A stretch of 64,000 nucleotides of DNA, taken from positions 33,465-97,464 of the forward strand of contig JAIYDS010000118.1 of NCBI GenBank assembly GCA_027487385.1, read 5' to 3'. A program made the translations under genes and the position numbers. The notes under the pieces are model-generated. The model was not told where the DNA came from and made no database searches. It saw nothing but the letters and a program-made list of their open reading frames with translations. Source of the DNA: Acetobacteraceae bacterium. Lineage in GTDB: Bacteria; Pseudomonadota; Alphaproteobacteria; Acetobacterales; Acetobacteraceae. This document shows positions 42,723 through 53,644 of the stretch, piece by piece. Position 1 is the stretch's first letter. Each line of letters opens with the position of its first letter.

Positions 42723-45085
42723 GCGAGGCCAGCGCCCGCCCGAAGCATGTCGGCAGCCCGGTGCAGCGGGTGGAGGATCCGCGCCTGCTGGCCGGCCAGG
42801 GCAGCTACGTCGCTGACCTCTTCCCCGCCGATGCGCTGCACATCGCCTTCCGCCGCAGCGAGCACGGCCATGCCCGTATCCTGGGCGTGGAGAGCGCCGC
42901 CGCTGCTGCGCTGCCCGGCGTGATTGCCATCGTCACGGCGGCCGATCTGGCAGGGCTGGTGCGCCCGGTCCGTGCCACCTCCCGCATGGCGCATTACCAG
43001 GCCACGGCCACGCAGCCGCTCGCGTCGGGCAAGGTGCGCTATGTGGGCGAGCCGGTCGTCGCCGTGCTGGCCAAGAGCCGTTACCTCGCCGAGGACGCGG
43101 CCGAGCTCATCGAGATCGAGTACGACCCGCTGCCCGATGTTTCCGACCCGGAGGCGGCCGCGCGCCCCGACGCGCCGGTGCTGAACCCCGACACCACATC
43201 CAATATCCTGGTCGAACGCAGCTTCGGCCGCGGCGAGGCGGCGGCGGCCATGGCGGCGGCGCCGCATCGCGTCGGCGCCCGCTTCCGCTTCCACCGCAAG
43301 GCGCCCATCGCCATCGAGCCGCGCGCCTGCCTGGCCGTCATCGAGCGTGGGCGCGGCACGCTGACGCTGCACAGCTCGACGCAGATCCCCGGCATCATCC
43401 GCGACGCCCTGGCCGATGCGCTGGACCTGCCAGGCCATGGGCTGCGGGTGGTGGCCCCCGATGTGGGCGGCGGCTTCGGCGGCAAGGCCTCGCTCTATCC
43501 GGAGGAGCTGGTGGTGGCGGCGCTGGCCCGCCGCCATGGCCGCGCCGTGGGCTGGGTCGCGGACCGCATGGAGGACATCCTCTCCACCAGCCACGGCTTC
43601 GACGAGATCGTGACGGCCGAGCTGGGCTTCGATGGCGAGGGCCGGCTGCTGGCGCTGACCGCCGACATTCTGGGCGATATCGGCGCTGCCTCGATCTATC
43701 CCTGGACCGCGGCGCTGGAACCGGTGCAGGTGGCGAGCTTCCTGCCCGGCCCCTATCGCCTCGCGGCCTATCGCGGCCATGTCCGCGCCGTCGCCACGAG
43801 CAAGGCGCCGACCGGGCCCTATCGCGGCGTGGGCCGGCCCATCTCCACCTTCGTGATGGAGCGGTTGGTGGACATGGCGGCGCGGCATCTCGCGCTCGAT
43901 CCGGTGGAGATGCGGGCGCGCAACCTCATCACCGCCGAGGAATTTCCCTACCGCACCGGTTCGGGGATCATCTGGGATCGTTCGGGCTTCCAGGAATGCC
44001 TGGCCAGCGCCTGCGCGACGGCCGATTACGCGGCCCTTCGCCGCGAGCAGGCGGCGGCGCGGGCCGAGGGGCGCTGGGTGGGCATCGGCGTCGCCTCCTA
44101 TGCCGAGCTGACGGGCATCGGCTCGCGCATTTCGGCGGCCCCCGGCATGCCGATCAACACCGGCACCGAGACGGCCGAGATCAGCATCGATTCCACCGGC
44201 TCGGTGACGGCGAAATTCGGCGTGGCCTCGCATGGCCAGGGGCTGGAGACGACGCTGAGCCAGATCGTGGCGGATGAACTCGGCGCGCGCATCGCCGATA
44301 TCCGCATCATCCAGGGCGACAGCGCCGCCGTGCCGCATGGCACCGGCACCTATGCCAGCCGCAGCGCCGTGCTGGCTGGCGGAGCCGCCACGCTCACCGC
44401 GCGCGTGGTGCGGCGGAAGCTGGTGCGCGCCGCCGCCCATCTGCTGGAAGCGGCCGAGCAGGACATCGAGATCGAGGAAAGCCGCATCCGCGTGGCCGGC
44501 ACCGATCGCGAACTCTCCTTCCGCGAGGTCGCCCGCGCCGTCTATTCCGAGATGGGCCGCTTCCCACGCGACACCCAGCCCGATCTCTCGGGGCGCGAGA
44601 CCTACGACCCCTATTTCGGCACCACAGCCAGCGCCACCCATATCGCGATGGTCGAGGTGGATGCTGGCAGCTTCGCCGTGCGCGTCCTGCGCCACATCGT
44701 CGCCGAGGATTGCGGCCGGCTGATCAACCCGATGATCGTGGATGGCCAGGTGCATGGCGGCGTGGTGCAGGGCATCGGCGCGGCCCTGCTGGAGGAGATC
44801 ATCTATGACGAGCGCGGCCAGATCGTGACCGCGAACCTCGTGGACTACATGGTGCCCACGGCGGCCGAGATTCCGCCCCTGCAGGTCGCGCATGTCGAAT
44901 CCGAACTGCCCGCCACCATCGGCGGCTATCGCGGCATGGGGGAGGGCGGGACGATCGGCGCGCCCGCCGCCATCGCCAATGCCGTCACCGACGCGCTGGC
45001 GCCGCTCGGCATCGAGATCAACACCTTGCCCGTGACGCCGGAGCGCATCTTCCGGCTGATCGAGGCCGCACGCTCACAGGGTTGA
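42719..45085 (+). CDS. Molybdenum hydroxylase large subunit (CoxL-type)
   Basis: Molybdopterin-binding catalytic subunit, 788 aa from the ATG at 42719 that overlaps the hydrolase stop; the track start at 42692 is an extension. The N-terminal hammerhead domain begins KHVGSPVQRVEDPRLLAGQG; the molybdopterin domain has VGGGFGGK and GPYRGVGRP. The latter is the form II (YRGxGR) active-site loop, not the CO-oxidising form I AYRCSFR, so this is not a true CO dehydrogenase. The catalytic Glu is in GMGEGG near residue 742. The substrate is unknown. Confidence 0.93.
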   Translation: MSEASARPKHVGSPVQRVEDPRLLAGQGSYVADLFPADALHIAFRRSEHGHARILGVESAAAAALPGVIAIVTAADLAGLVRPVRATSRMAHYQATATQPLASGKVRYVGEPVVAVLAKSRYLAEDAAELIEIEYDPLPDVSDPEAAARPDAPVLNPDTTSNILVERSFGRGEAAAAMAAAPHRVGARFRFHRKAPIAIEPRACLAVIERGRGTLTLHSSTQIPGIIRDALADALDLPGHGLRVVAPDVGGGFGGKASLYPEELVVAALARRHGRAVGWVADRMEDILSTSHGFDEIVTAELGFDGEGRLLALTADILGDIGAASIYPWTAALEPVQVASFLPGPYRLAAYRGHVRAVATSKAPTGPYRGVGRPISTFVMERLVDMAARHLALDPVEMRARNLITAEEFPYRTGSGIIWDRSGFQECLASACATADYAALRREQAAARAEGRWVGIGVASYAELTGIGSRISAAPGMPINTGTETAEISIDSTGSVTAKFGVASHGQGLETTLSQIVADELGARIADIRIIQGDSAAVPHGTGTYASRSAVLAGGAATLTARVVRRKLVRAAAHLLEAAEQDIEIEESRIRVAGTDRELSFREVARAVYSEMGRFPRDTQPDLSGRETYDPYFGTTASATHIAMVEVDAGSFAVRVLRHIVAEDCGRLINPMIVDGQVHGGVVQGIGAALLEEIIYDERGQIVTANLVDYMVPTAAEIPPLQVAHVESELPATIGGYRGMGEGGTIGAPAAIANAVTDALAPLGIEINTLPVTPERIFRLIEAARSQG

Positions 45086-45098
45086 GGAGAGAACGTCC

Positions 45099-45857
45099 AT
45101 GCAAGCACAGCTCACCGGCAAGGTTGCCGTTGTCACCGGCGGGGGGCGCGATGTCGGCCGCGCCATCTGCCTGGGCCTCGCCGCCGAGGGCGCGGCCATC
45201 GCGGTGAACTACCGCCGTTCGGCTGCCGAGGCGGAGGCGGTGGTGCGCGAGATCACCGCGGCCGGCGGCCGTGCCATGGCCTATGGCGCCGACGTCACGG
45301 ACTACACCGCGGTGAAGGCGATGATGACCAAGGTGGCCGCGGATTTCGGTGGCATCGACATCCTCGTGAACAATGCGGGCCTCGCGCTGCGCAAGCGCTT
45401 CGTCGAGACCGGGCCGGAGGATTGGCATTCGCAGATCAATGCCTGCCTTTATGGCTCGCTGCATTGCTGCCACGCCGCCGCCCCCTTCATCGAGGCGCGG
45501 AAGAATGGCCGCATCATCAGCCTGGTGGGCGATTCTTCGCGTGTCGGAGAGAGCGGGCTTTCCATCGTTGCGGCGGCGCGCGGCGGCACCATCGCGCTGA
45601 TGAAGTCGCTGGCGCGGGAGATGGGGCGGTCCTGGACGACGGCGAATGTGGTCAGCCTCGGGCTGATCGAGACGCAGCATTCCGACAAGGCCTGGCTCGA
45701 TGAGAATCGCGAGAAGCTGACCCGCGCTTATCCGCTTCGTCGGCTGGGCCTGCCCGAGGATGTGGCGCCGACCGTGGTGCACCTCGCCTCGCCCGGGGCG
45801 TCCTGGATCACCGGGCAGGTGATCAGCGTCAGCGGTGGCTTCAGCATGGTGGGGTGA
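45099..45857 (+). CDS. SDR-fold protein lacking catalytic Tyr and Lys
   Basis: A 252-aa short-chain dehydrogenase-fold protein, 13 bases after the large subunit gene and so in the same operon. The fold is intact (NNAG, LASPGASWITGQVISVSGGF), but the YxxxK active site reads VAAAR (Val157, Arg161), and the cofactor loop is TGGGRDVG with Asp18 where Gly is usual. A Ser pair at 146-147 remains near the active site. It may be a non-redox SDR relative, a regulatory subunit or an enzyme with altered chemistry. The DNA shows no frameshift or low-quality signs that would explain the changes. Confidence 0.85.
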   Translation: MQAQLTGKVAVVTGGGRDVGRAICLGLAAEGAAIAVNYRRSAAEAEAVVREITAAGGRAMAYGADVTDYTAVKAMMTKVAADFGGIDILVNNAGLALRKRFVETGPEDWHSQINACLYGSLHCCHAAAPFIEARKNGRIISLVGDSSRVGESGLSIVAAARGGTIALMKSLAREMGRSWTTANVVSLGLIETQHSDKAWLDENREKLTRAYPLRRLGLPEDVAPTVVHLASPGASWITGQVISVSGGFSMVG

Positions 45858-46192
45858 CTTCACCCTCAAGCGTGACAACGTGCGTGACCAACCAGCCCAC
45901 TGGGATGTGTCATTGGTGGTGGCGGGGTGGACCTGCACACGATCCACCCGTGCGCGGAGTGCCTCGAGGATTTCGGCATTCCCGCCGGCGGCAAGCGGCT
46001 TGTGCCGCGCCTCACCCGATGACGATAGGTCTCCGCAAAGCTTCATGCGGCCAAGGGGGCCAGTCGCTTCGCCGGCCCGCCACAGCCGGAGCGCTTGACA
46101 TCGCCTGGCGGTTTCGCCGTGACAACGCCGCGACACGCGTGCCATGCTGCGTTGCGGCATCGTTATGGCCGGACATGACAACAGGTGGCGAC
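45858..46192. other. Intergenic region before dpp operon
   Basis: No gene is evident in these 335 bases. The stretch separates the hydroxylase operon from the peptide transporter operon and should hold the latter's promoter; I see no convincing -35/-10 pair. TGACAAC occurs at about 45892 and 46119, perhaps fortuitously. Confidence 0.4.
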
Positions 46193-47776
46193 ATGACAAT
46201 CCAGCGCAGGCAACTGGCTCTCGGTGGTGCGGCCCTCGCGGCGGCGTCGTGGTCTGGGGACGCATCGGCCCAAGGCGCGCGGGGCACCATACGCATGGTG
46301 GCGCCGGAGCCGGTGATGCTGACCGGCGCCTTCAACTCCTCGGGCCAGATCTACCAGATTTCGGGCAAGATTTTCGACGGCCTGGTGACCTACGACTTCA
46401 ACTTCAACCCGCAGCCCCAGCTCGCCCTTTCCTGGGAGACCTCGCCCGATGGGCGCAACCTGACGCTGCGCCTGCGGCCCGGCGTGAAATGGCATGACGG
46501 CCAGCCCTTCACCTCGGCCGATGTCGCCTATTCCGCGCTGCAGGTCTGGAAGGTTGCGCATCCGCGCGGCCGTTCGATCTACGCCAATCTGGAGGCGGTG
46601 GACACGCCCGACCCGTTGGTCGCCATCATGCGCTTCAGCCAGCCCGCCCCCTATGTGATGAACGCGCTGCATGCGGTGGAATCGCAGATCCTGCCGCGGC
46701 ATCTCTATGAGGGCACGGACCTCAACACCAACCCGCGCAACCTCGCTCCTGTCGGCACCGGGCCGTTCCGCTTCGTGGAGTTCCGCCGCGGGCAGTTCGT
46801 GACGCTGGAGCGCAACCCCGATTACTGGGATCAGGGGAAGCCGCTTGCCGATCGCGTGGTGATCCGCTTCATCCCTGACCCGGCCGCGCGTTCCGCCGCC
46901 TATGAGGCGGGGGAGCTGGATGTCGGTGGCTCGCTGCCCGTGGCGCTGGCCGATGCGCGCCGGCTGGCGGCGCTGCCCTCGCTGGAATTGCCCGACCGGG
47001 GCGATGAGGCGCTGGCCGCCATGGCCTATCTGGAGTTCAACCTGCGCAAGCCGCCATTCAACGACGTGCGGGTGCGCCGCGCCATCGCGCATGCCATCGA
47101 TCGGAACTTCCTGCTGCGCAATGTCTGGTTCGGCTTCGGCAAGCCTTCCACGGGGCCGATATCCAGCGCCATGACGAAGTTCCACGCCCCCGTCACCGCC
47201 GCCTATCCCCATGACCCCGCGCTGGCCCAACGCCTGCTCGATGAGGCGGGCTTGCGTCGCGGCGCTGGTGGCATTCGTTTCCGCATGACGCATGACCCGC
47301 TGCCAGGCTCGGATTTCTACACGGGGACTGGCGACTATCTGCGCGCCGCGCTGGGCCGCATCGGCATCGCGGTGGAGGTGCGCAATTCCGATTTCCCAAC
47401 CTTCTACCGCCGTGTCTACACCGACAATGACTTCGACACGACAAACTTCGCCGCCTTCAACCTGACCGACCCGACGATGGGCGTGCAGCGCTTCTACTGG
47501 TCGAAGAACATCCTGCGCGGCGTCGCCTTCTCCAACGGCTCGGGCTATTCCAATCCCGAGGTGGACCGGCTGCTGGAGGCCGCGCAGATCGAGCCGGATG
47601 AGCGCAAGCGGTTCGACCTCTTCGCCCGCTTCCAGCAGATCGCCATGGAGGATCTGCCCAACCTGCCGCTGGGCGACATCAAATGGTTCACCATCCTCAA
47701 CCGTCGGGCGGAGAACATCATCACCTCGCCCTTCGGCGTGCATGACAATTTCGCCGCCGTCACGCTGAAGTCCTGA
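46193..47776 (+). CDS. Peptide-type ABC substrate-binding protein (SBP_bac_5)
   Basis: Periplasmic family-5 receptor, 527 aa from the ATG at 46193 (the track start at 45854 is upstream in the intergenic region). The signal peptide MTIQRRQLALGG..ASA has a Tat-like twin arginine. Landmarks: LRPGVKWHDGQPFTSADVAY, VGTGPFRFVEFRRG and PPFNDVRVRRAIAHAIDRNF. The stop overlaps the permease start (TGATG). It is the receptor of the complete five-gene transporter that follows; the ligand could be a peptide, opine or a small organic compound. Confidence 0.93.
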   Translation: MTIQRRQLALGGAALAAASWSGDASAQGARGTIRMVAPEPVMLTGAFNSSGQIYQISGKIFDGLVTYDFNFNPQPQLALSWETSPDGRNLTLRLRPGVKWHDGQPFTSADVAYSALQVWKVAHPRGRSIYANLEAVDTPDPLVAIMRFSQPAPYVMNALHAVESQILPRHLYEGTDLNTNPRNLAPVGTGPFRFVEFRRGQFVTLERNPDYWDQGKPLADRVVIRFIPDPAARSAAYEAGELDVGGSLPVALADARRLAALPSLELPDRGDEALAAMAYLEFNLRKPPFNDVRVRRAIAHAIDRNFLLRNVWFGFGKPSTGPISSAMTKFHAPVTAAYPHDPALAQRLLDEAGLRRGAGGIRFRMTHDPLPGSDFYTGTGDYLRAALGRIGIAVEVRNSDFPTFYRRVYTDNDFDTTNFAAFNLTDPTMGVQRFYWSKNILRGVAFSNGSGYSNPEVDRLLEAAQIEPDERKRFDLFARFQQIAMEDLPNLPLGDIKWFTILNRRAENIITSPFGVHDNFAAVTLKS

Positions 47777-48756
47777 TGGCGAGCCGTCTGCCGGCTTTCC
47801 TCGGGCGCCGCCTGCTGCACGGCGCGGTGATCATCGCCTGCATCGCGGTGATCAACTTCTTCCTCCTCCACCTCGCGCCCGGCGATGCGGCCGAGGTTCT
47901 GGCCGGGGAGAGCGGCGGCGCCGATGCGGGCTATGTCGAGGCGCTGCGCGCGCGCTTCGGGCTCGACCAGCCCCTGCCGGTGCAACTCGGCTATTACCTG
48001 GCCAATCTCGCGCGGCTCGATCTCGGCTTCTCGCATCGCCAGGGCACGCCGGTGCTGGAACTGATCCTGGGCCGGCTGCCCGCCACGCTGCTGCTGATGG
48101 TCTCGGCCATCGCGCTGGCGGTGATGCTGGGCACCCTGCTCGGGCTGCTTGCGGCACGGCGGGTGAACTCGGTGACGGATACGCTGATCTCGCTGGCCGC
48201 GCTGCTTTCCTACGCCACGCCCCTGTTCTGGCTCGGTCTGATGCTGATCGTGCTGTTCTCGGTCACCCTGCGCTGGCTGCCGACGGGAGGCATGGTGACG
48301 GTGGGGGCCGGGCTTTCAGGCCTGGATCTGGCCCTGGACATCGCGCGCCATGCGGTGCTGCCGACCTTCACGCTCGGGCTGTTCTACATGGCGGTCTACA
48401 CCAGGCTGGTGCGGGCCTCGGTGCTCGAAGTCGCCGGGATGGATTTCGTCCGCCTCGCCCGGGCCAAGGGGCTTTCGGCCTGGCGCGTCGCCATCCGCCA
48501 TGTGTTGCGCAACGCGCTGCTGCCCATGGTGACCATGCTGGGGGTGCAGGTGGGCTCGTTGCTGGGGGGCGCCGTGGTGGTGGAGATGGTGTTCGGCTGG
48601 CCGGGGCTGGGGCGCCTCGCCTTCGATGCGATCCTGGCGCGCGACCTCAACCTGCTGCTGGGCATCCTGCTGATCAGTTCGGTGCTGGTCGTGCTGGTGA
48701 ACATCCTCGTGGACCTGGCCTATGCCTGGCTCGACCCGCGGATCGAGCTGCAATGA
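47776..48756 (+). CDS. Peptide ABC transporter permease (DppB-type)
   Basis: Inner-membrane permease with six helices, 326 aa. It begins with the typical MASRLPAFLGRRLLHG amphipathic start and LAPGDAAEVLAGE, and carries the coupling RLARAKGLSAWRVAIRHVLRNA helix and LLGGAVVVEMVFGWPGLGRL. The start overlaps the receptor stop and the end overlaps the next permease by four bases. Confidence 0.94.
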   Translation: MASRLPAFLGRRLLHGAVIIACIAVINFFLLHLAPGDAAEVLAGESGGADAGYVEALRARFGLDQPLPVQLGYYLANLARLDLGFSHRQGTPVLELILGRLPATLLLMVSAIALAVMLGTLLGLLAARRVNSVTDTLISLAALLSYATPLFWLGLMLIVLFSVTLRWLPTGGMVTVGAGLSGLDLALDIARHAVLPTFTLGLFYMAVYTRLVRASVLEVAGMDFVRLARAKGLSAWRVAIRHVLRNALLPMVTMLGVQVGSLLGGAVVVEMVFGWPGLGRLAFDAILARDLNLLLGILLISSVLVVLVNILVDLAYAWLDPRIELQ

Positions 48757-49583
48757 TGGAGACCTGGCGCCGCTTCCTGCGAAGGCCGCCCGCGGTGCTG
48801 GGCCTGATCGGGCTGGCGCTGGTGATCGGCGCGGCCCTGCTGGCGCCCTGGCTCTTTCCCGGGGACCCGCTCGACATGGCGGCCCAGCCCCGCATGTGGC
48901 CCGGCGAGGACCCGGAATTTCCGCTGGGCACCGATATGCTGGGTCGGGATGTGCTGGCGGGCCTCGTGCATGGCGCGCGGGTTTCGCTGCTGGTGGGGTT
49001 CACCGCGGCGCTGGCGGCGCTGCTCATCGGCATCAGCGTGGGCGCGGTGGCGGGCTATGCCGGCGGCCTGCCGGATGACGTGCTGATGCGCCTGACCGAG
49101 GTGTTCCAGACCATCCCGAATTTCCTGCTCATCATCGTGCTGGTGGTGGTGCTGCAACCCTCGCTCTCCACCATCATCATCGCCATTGCCGCCGTCTCCT
49201 GGCCCAGCCTGGCGCGGCTGGTGCGCGCCGAGGTGATGGCGCTGCGAAGGCGGGATTTCGTGCAATCCTGCGTCACCATCGGCATGGGGCATGGCCGTAT
49301 CGTGCTGACGCAGATCCTGCCCAATTGCCTGGCGCCCATCCTGGTCACCGGCTCCATCATGGTGGCCACCGCCATCCTGATCGAAACCGGGCTGTCCTTC
49401 CTCGGCCTGGGCGACCCCAATGTGGTGTCCTGGGGCAGCATGATCGGCGCCGGGCGGGCGGGCTTGCGCACCGCCTGGTATCTCTGCGCGATTCCGGGCC
49501 TCGCCATCATCGCCACCGTGCTGTCCATCAACCTGGTGGCCGAGGGGCTGAACGACGCGCTGAACCCGAGGCTGCGGCCATGA
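48753..49583 (+). CDS. Peptide ABC transporter permease (DppC-type)
   Basis: Second permease, 276 aa, six helices. The family segments FPLGTDMLGRDVLAGLVHGARVSL, the coupling LVRAEVMALRRRDFVQSCV region and ETGLSFLGLGDPNVVSWGSM are present. Overlaps both neighbouring genes by four bases. Confidence 0.94.
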   Translation: MMETWRRFLRRPPAVLGLIGLALVIGAALLAPWLFPGDPLDMAAQPRMWPGEDPEFPLGTDMLGRDVLAGLVHGARVSLLVGFTAALAALLIGISVGAVAGYAGGLPDDVLMRLTEVFQTIPNFLLIIVLVVVLQPSLSTIIIAIAAVSWPSLARLVRAEVMALRRRDFVQSCVTIGMGHGRIVLTQILPNCLAPILVTGSIMVATAILIETGLSFLGLGDPNVVSWGSMIGAGRAGLRTAWYLCAIPGLAIIATVLSINLVAEGLNDALNPRLRP

Positions 49584-50538
49584 AGGGGCTGGAGATCCAG
49601 GGCCTGCATGTGGAGTTCAGCCGTGGTGGTGCGCGGTATGACGCGGTGGCAGGCATCGACCTGGCGGTGGCGCCGGGCGAGACGCTGGCGCTGGTGGGGG
49701 AGTCGGGCAGCGGCAAATCCGTGACCGCGCTCGCCATCATGCGGCTGCTGCCCGAGCAGGGCGCCACCGCCCGCGCCGCCCGCCTGCACCTGGATGGCGA
49801 GGCGCTGCTGGACCTGCCCGAGCGCGCCATGCGCCGCATCCGCGGCCGCCGGATTTCCATGGTGTTCCAGGAGCCGATGACCTCGCTCAACCCGGTCCTG
49901 ACCGTGGGTGAGCAGATCGTGGAGGCGCTGCGCGAACACCTGCCGCTCTCCCGCGCCGAGGCCTGGGCGCAGGCCGTGGCTCTGCTGGAACGGGTGCGCA
50001 TCCCGGATGCGGCGGCCAAGGCGCGCGACTATCCGCACCGGCTCTCGGGGGGCATGCGGCAGCGCGTGGTCATCGCCATCGCGCTGGCCTGCCGGCCGGA
50101 TATCCTCATCGCCGATGAACCGACGACGGCGCTGGACGTCACCATCCAGGCGCAGGTGCTGCGACTGATCCGCGAGTTGCAGCGCGAACTGGGCACCGGC
50201 GTGCTGCTGATCACCCACAATCTGGGCGTGGTGGCGCAGACGGCGGACCGCGTGGCGGTGATGTATGCCGGCCTGGTGGTGGAAACCGCCCCGGTGCGCG
50301 CGCTCTTCCGCGCGCCCCTGCACCCTTATACGCGCGGCCTTCTGCAAGCCCTGCCGCGGCCGGAGAATGACGGCGCGCTCAGCGAAATGCCGGGCGGTGT
50401 GCCGGACCCGCGGCACCGCCCGCCCGGCTGCCCCTTCGCGCCCCGCTGCACCCTGGCCGTGCCGCGCTGCGAGGCCGAACGCCCGGTGCTGGAAACGCTC
50501 GCCCCCGAACACGGCGTGGCCTGCTGGGTGGCGGCGGC

Positions 50539-50542
<4 letters not shown>
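49580..50542 (+). CDS. Peptide ABC transporter ATPase (DppD-type)
   Basis: First ATPase, 320 aa from the ATG at 49580 overlapping the permease stop; the track start at 49325 is wrong-frame extension into the permease. Walker [10 protein letters not shown]-loop [11 protein letters not shown], signature LSGGMRQRV, Walker [15 protein letters not shown], and the C-terminal cysteine-containing oligopeptide region [12 protein letters not shown] are present. Works with the DppF-type partner as a heterodimer. Confidence 0.94.
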
Positions 50543-51503
<961 letters not shown>

Positions 51504-51507
<4 letters not shown>

Positions 51508-52925
51508 CCGAAGCCCTGGACGCACTGGCCGCCCGCGTGCGGCGCGAATTGGAGATCTTTGCCTATCCCCCCCGCGACTGGGTGCTGCCGCGCGGCGAGG
51601 CGCTGGATGTCGCGATCATCGGTGGCGGGCAGAGTGGCCTCGCCATCGCCTTCGCCCTGCGCCAGGCGCGCATCCGCAACATCCGCATCTTCGACCAGGG
51701 AGAGGCCGGGCATGAAGGCCCCTGGGTCACCTTCGCCCGCATGATCACGCTGCGCACGGTGAAGGAGCTGCCGGGCCCGGCGATGAAGCAGCCGGCACTC
51801 GCCTATCGCAGCTGGTTCGTGGCGCAGCATGGCGAGGCGGCCTGGGAGGCGCTGGTGCGCATCCCGCGAGAGGATTGGATGCGCTACCTCAACTGGCTGC
51901 GTGAGACGCTGGACCTGCCGGTGGAGAATGAAAGCCGGCTGATCGGCATTGCCCCCGAGGGCGAGCTGCTGCGCCTGACCTTCCAGCGGCCGGGCGGCGA
52001 AGAGAGCCTGCTGGCGCGAAAGGTGGTGCTGGCCACCGGCCTGCTCGGTGCCGGCGGCCCGAATATTCCGAAGATCATGGCACAAATCCCGCGCCACCGC
52101 TGGGCGCATAGTTCGGAGCCGGTGGATTTCGCGGCACTCGCCGGCCGGCGCGTGGTGGTGCAGGGCGGCGGCGCCTCGGCCTGGGACAATGCGGCCACCG
52201 CGCTGGAAGCGGGTGCCGCCAGCGTCGAGCTGCATATCCGCAGGCCCGAGATGCCGCAGGTGAACAGCCTGCGCTGGATGGAGTTCGAAGGCCTGTTCCG
52301 GCACTTCGCCGAATTGGATGACCTGAGCCGCTGGCGCATCATGGCCCGCGTCTTCTCGCTGCCCATGCCGCCACCGGTGGACACCATGGCGCGCTGCGAG
52401 CCCTTCTCCAATTTCCGCCGCCGGTTGGGCGCGCCCTGGCTCGGCCTGCGCGATACGCCCGAGGGCGTGCGCATCGCGCTGCCAGACGCCGAGGTGGAGG
52501 CCGATTTCCTGATCCTCGGCACCGGCGCCGTCACTGATCCGGCGGCCCGGCCAGAATTGGCTGCGGTGCTGCCGCATATCCAGCGCTGGGCCGATGCCTT
52601 CACGCCTCCGCCGGGCGAGGAGATGCCCGCCATCGCGCTGCATCCCTACCTCACTCCGGGCTTCGCCCTGCGCGAGAAGACGCCCGGCGCCTGCCCCGCA
52701 CTGCGCCACATCCATCTCTACAACAACGCCGCACTGCCCAGCATGGGGCCGGTCTGCGGCGGGTTGAACGGGATGCCGCAGGGGGTGGAGCGGCTGGCCG
52801 ATGCCATCGCCCGCGACTTCATGCAGCAGGACGCGGCGCGCTATGTCGCCGATTTCCTCAACTACGAGGCGCCCGACCCGGTGGAGCTGGAAGCAGCCGC
52901 CCGCCGTGCCCAGGCGGCAGCATGA
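51504..52925 (+). CDS. FAD/NAD(P)-binding flavoprotein, monooxygenase-like
   Basis: A 473-aa flavoprotein starting at the ATG that overlaps the ATPase stop; the track start at 51387 is not real. Two Rossmann motifs are visible: AIIGGGQSG at 38-45 for FAD and VVVQGGGASAWDNA around 217-230 for NAD(P)H. This layout is that of class B flavin monooxygenases and related lysine/ornithine hydroxylases, though the FMO fingerprint is not clear. It probably oxidises the compound brought in by the transporter encoded just upstream. Cytoplasmic. Confidence 0.85.
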
Positions 52926-53644
52926 ACGGCTATGGCACCGCGCTGGTCACTGGCGCCTCCTCGGGCATCGGCGCCGCCGTGGTCGAGCAGCTTTGCGCGG
53001 CCGGCCTCGCCGTGCATGCCGTGGCGCGGCGCGCGGAGCGGCTGGCTGCGCTCGCCGCGCGCACCGGCTGCGTGCCGCATGCGCTGGATGTGACGGACCG
53101 CGCGGCCTGCGCCGCCGCCCTCGGCGCGCTCGAGATCGACGTGCTGGTGAACAATGCCGGCGCCTCCTTCCGCGCCGATATCCAGGACTACCCGCCCGAG
53201 GAGATCGACCGCATCCTCGATCTCAACCTGCGCGCGGTGATGCAGCTCACCCGCCTCTTCGTGCCGGGCATGCTGGCGCGGGACCGTGGGCATGTGGTGG
53301 TGGTCGGCTCCATGGCGGGGCATTACCCGATGCAGGGCTCGGCGCTGTATTCGGCGGCCAAGGCAGGGGTGTCCCATGCCTTCGATGTGATGCGCTTCGA
53401 CACGCTCGGCAGCCGGCTGCGCTGGACGGAGGTGGCACCCGGCCGCGTGGCGACCGAGGCCTTCGGTAATTCCCTGGGCAATGCCGCCGCCGCGCAGGCC
53501 TTCCTGGCCAAGGAGACCCTGCAGCCCGGCGATGTGGCGGCGAGCATCCTGCACGCGCTTTCCGCACCGCCGCATGTCAACATCAGCCGGATCGAGCTCT
53601 ACCCGGTGAAGCAGGCCTCGGGCGGCTTTGCCTACGCCGACTGA
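52922..53644 (+). CDS. SDR-family oxidoreductase
   Basis: A 240-aa short-chain dehydrogenase, last gene of the transporter operon, overlapping the flavoprotein gene by four bases. TGASSGIG, NNAGAS, GSMAGHYP with catalytic Ser and YSAAK are all present, typical of the YdfG-like NADP-dependent group. Its last 13 bases overlap the end of the convergent CMD-domain gene. Confidence 0.9.
   Translation: MNGYGTALVTGASSGIGAAVVEQLCAAGLAVHAVARRAERLAALAARTGCVPHALDVTDRAACAAALGALEIDVLVNNAGASFRADIQDYPPEEIDRILDLNLRAVMQLTRLFVPGMLARDRGHVVVVGSMAGHYPMQGSALYSAAKAGVSHAFDVMRFDTLGSRLRWTEVAPGRVATEAFGNSLGNAAAAQAFLAKETLQPGDVAASILHALSAPPHVNISRIELYPVKQASGGFAYAD

Noticed and set aside
42719-45085. Large subunit as a true CO dehydrogenase
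   Set aside because: The active-site loop is GPYRGVGRP (form II), not the AYRCSFR loop with the copper-binding Cys required for CO oxidation.
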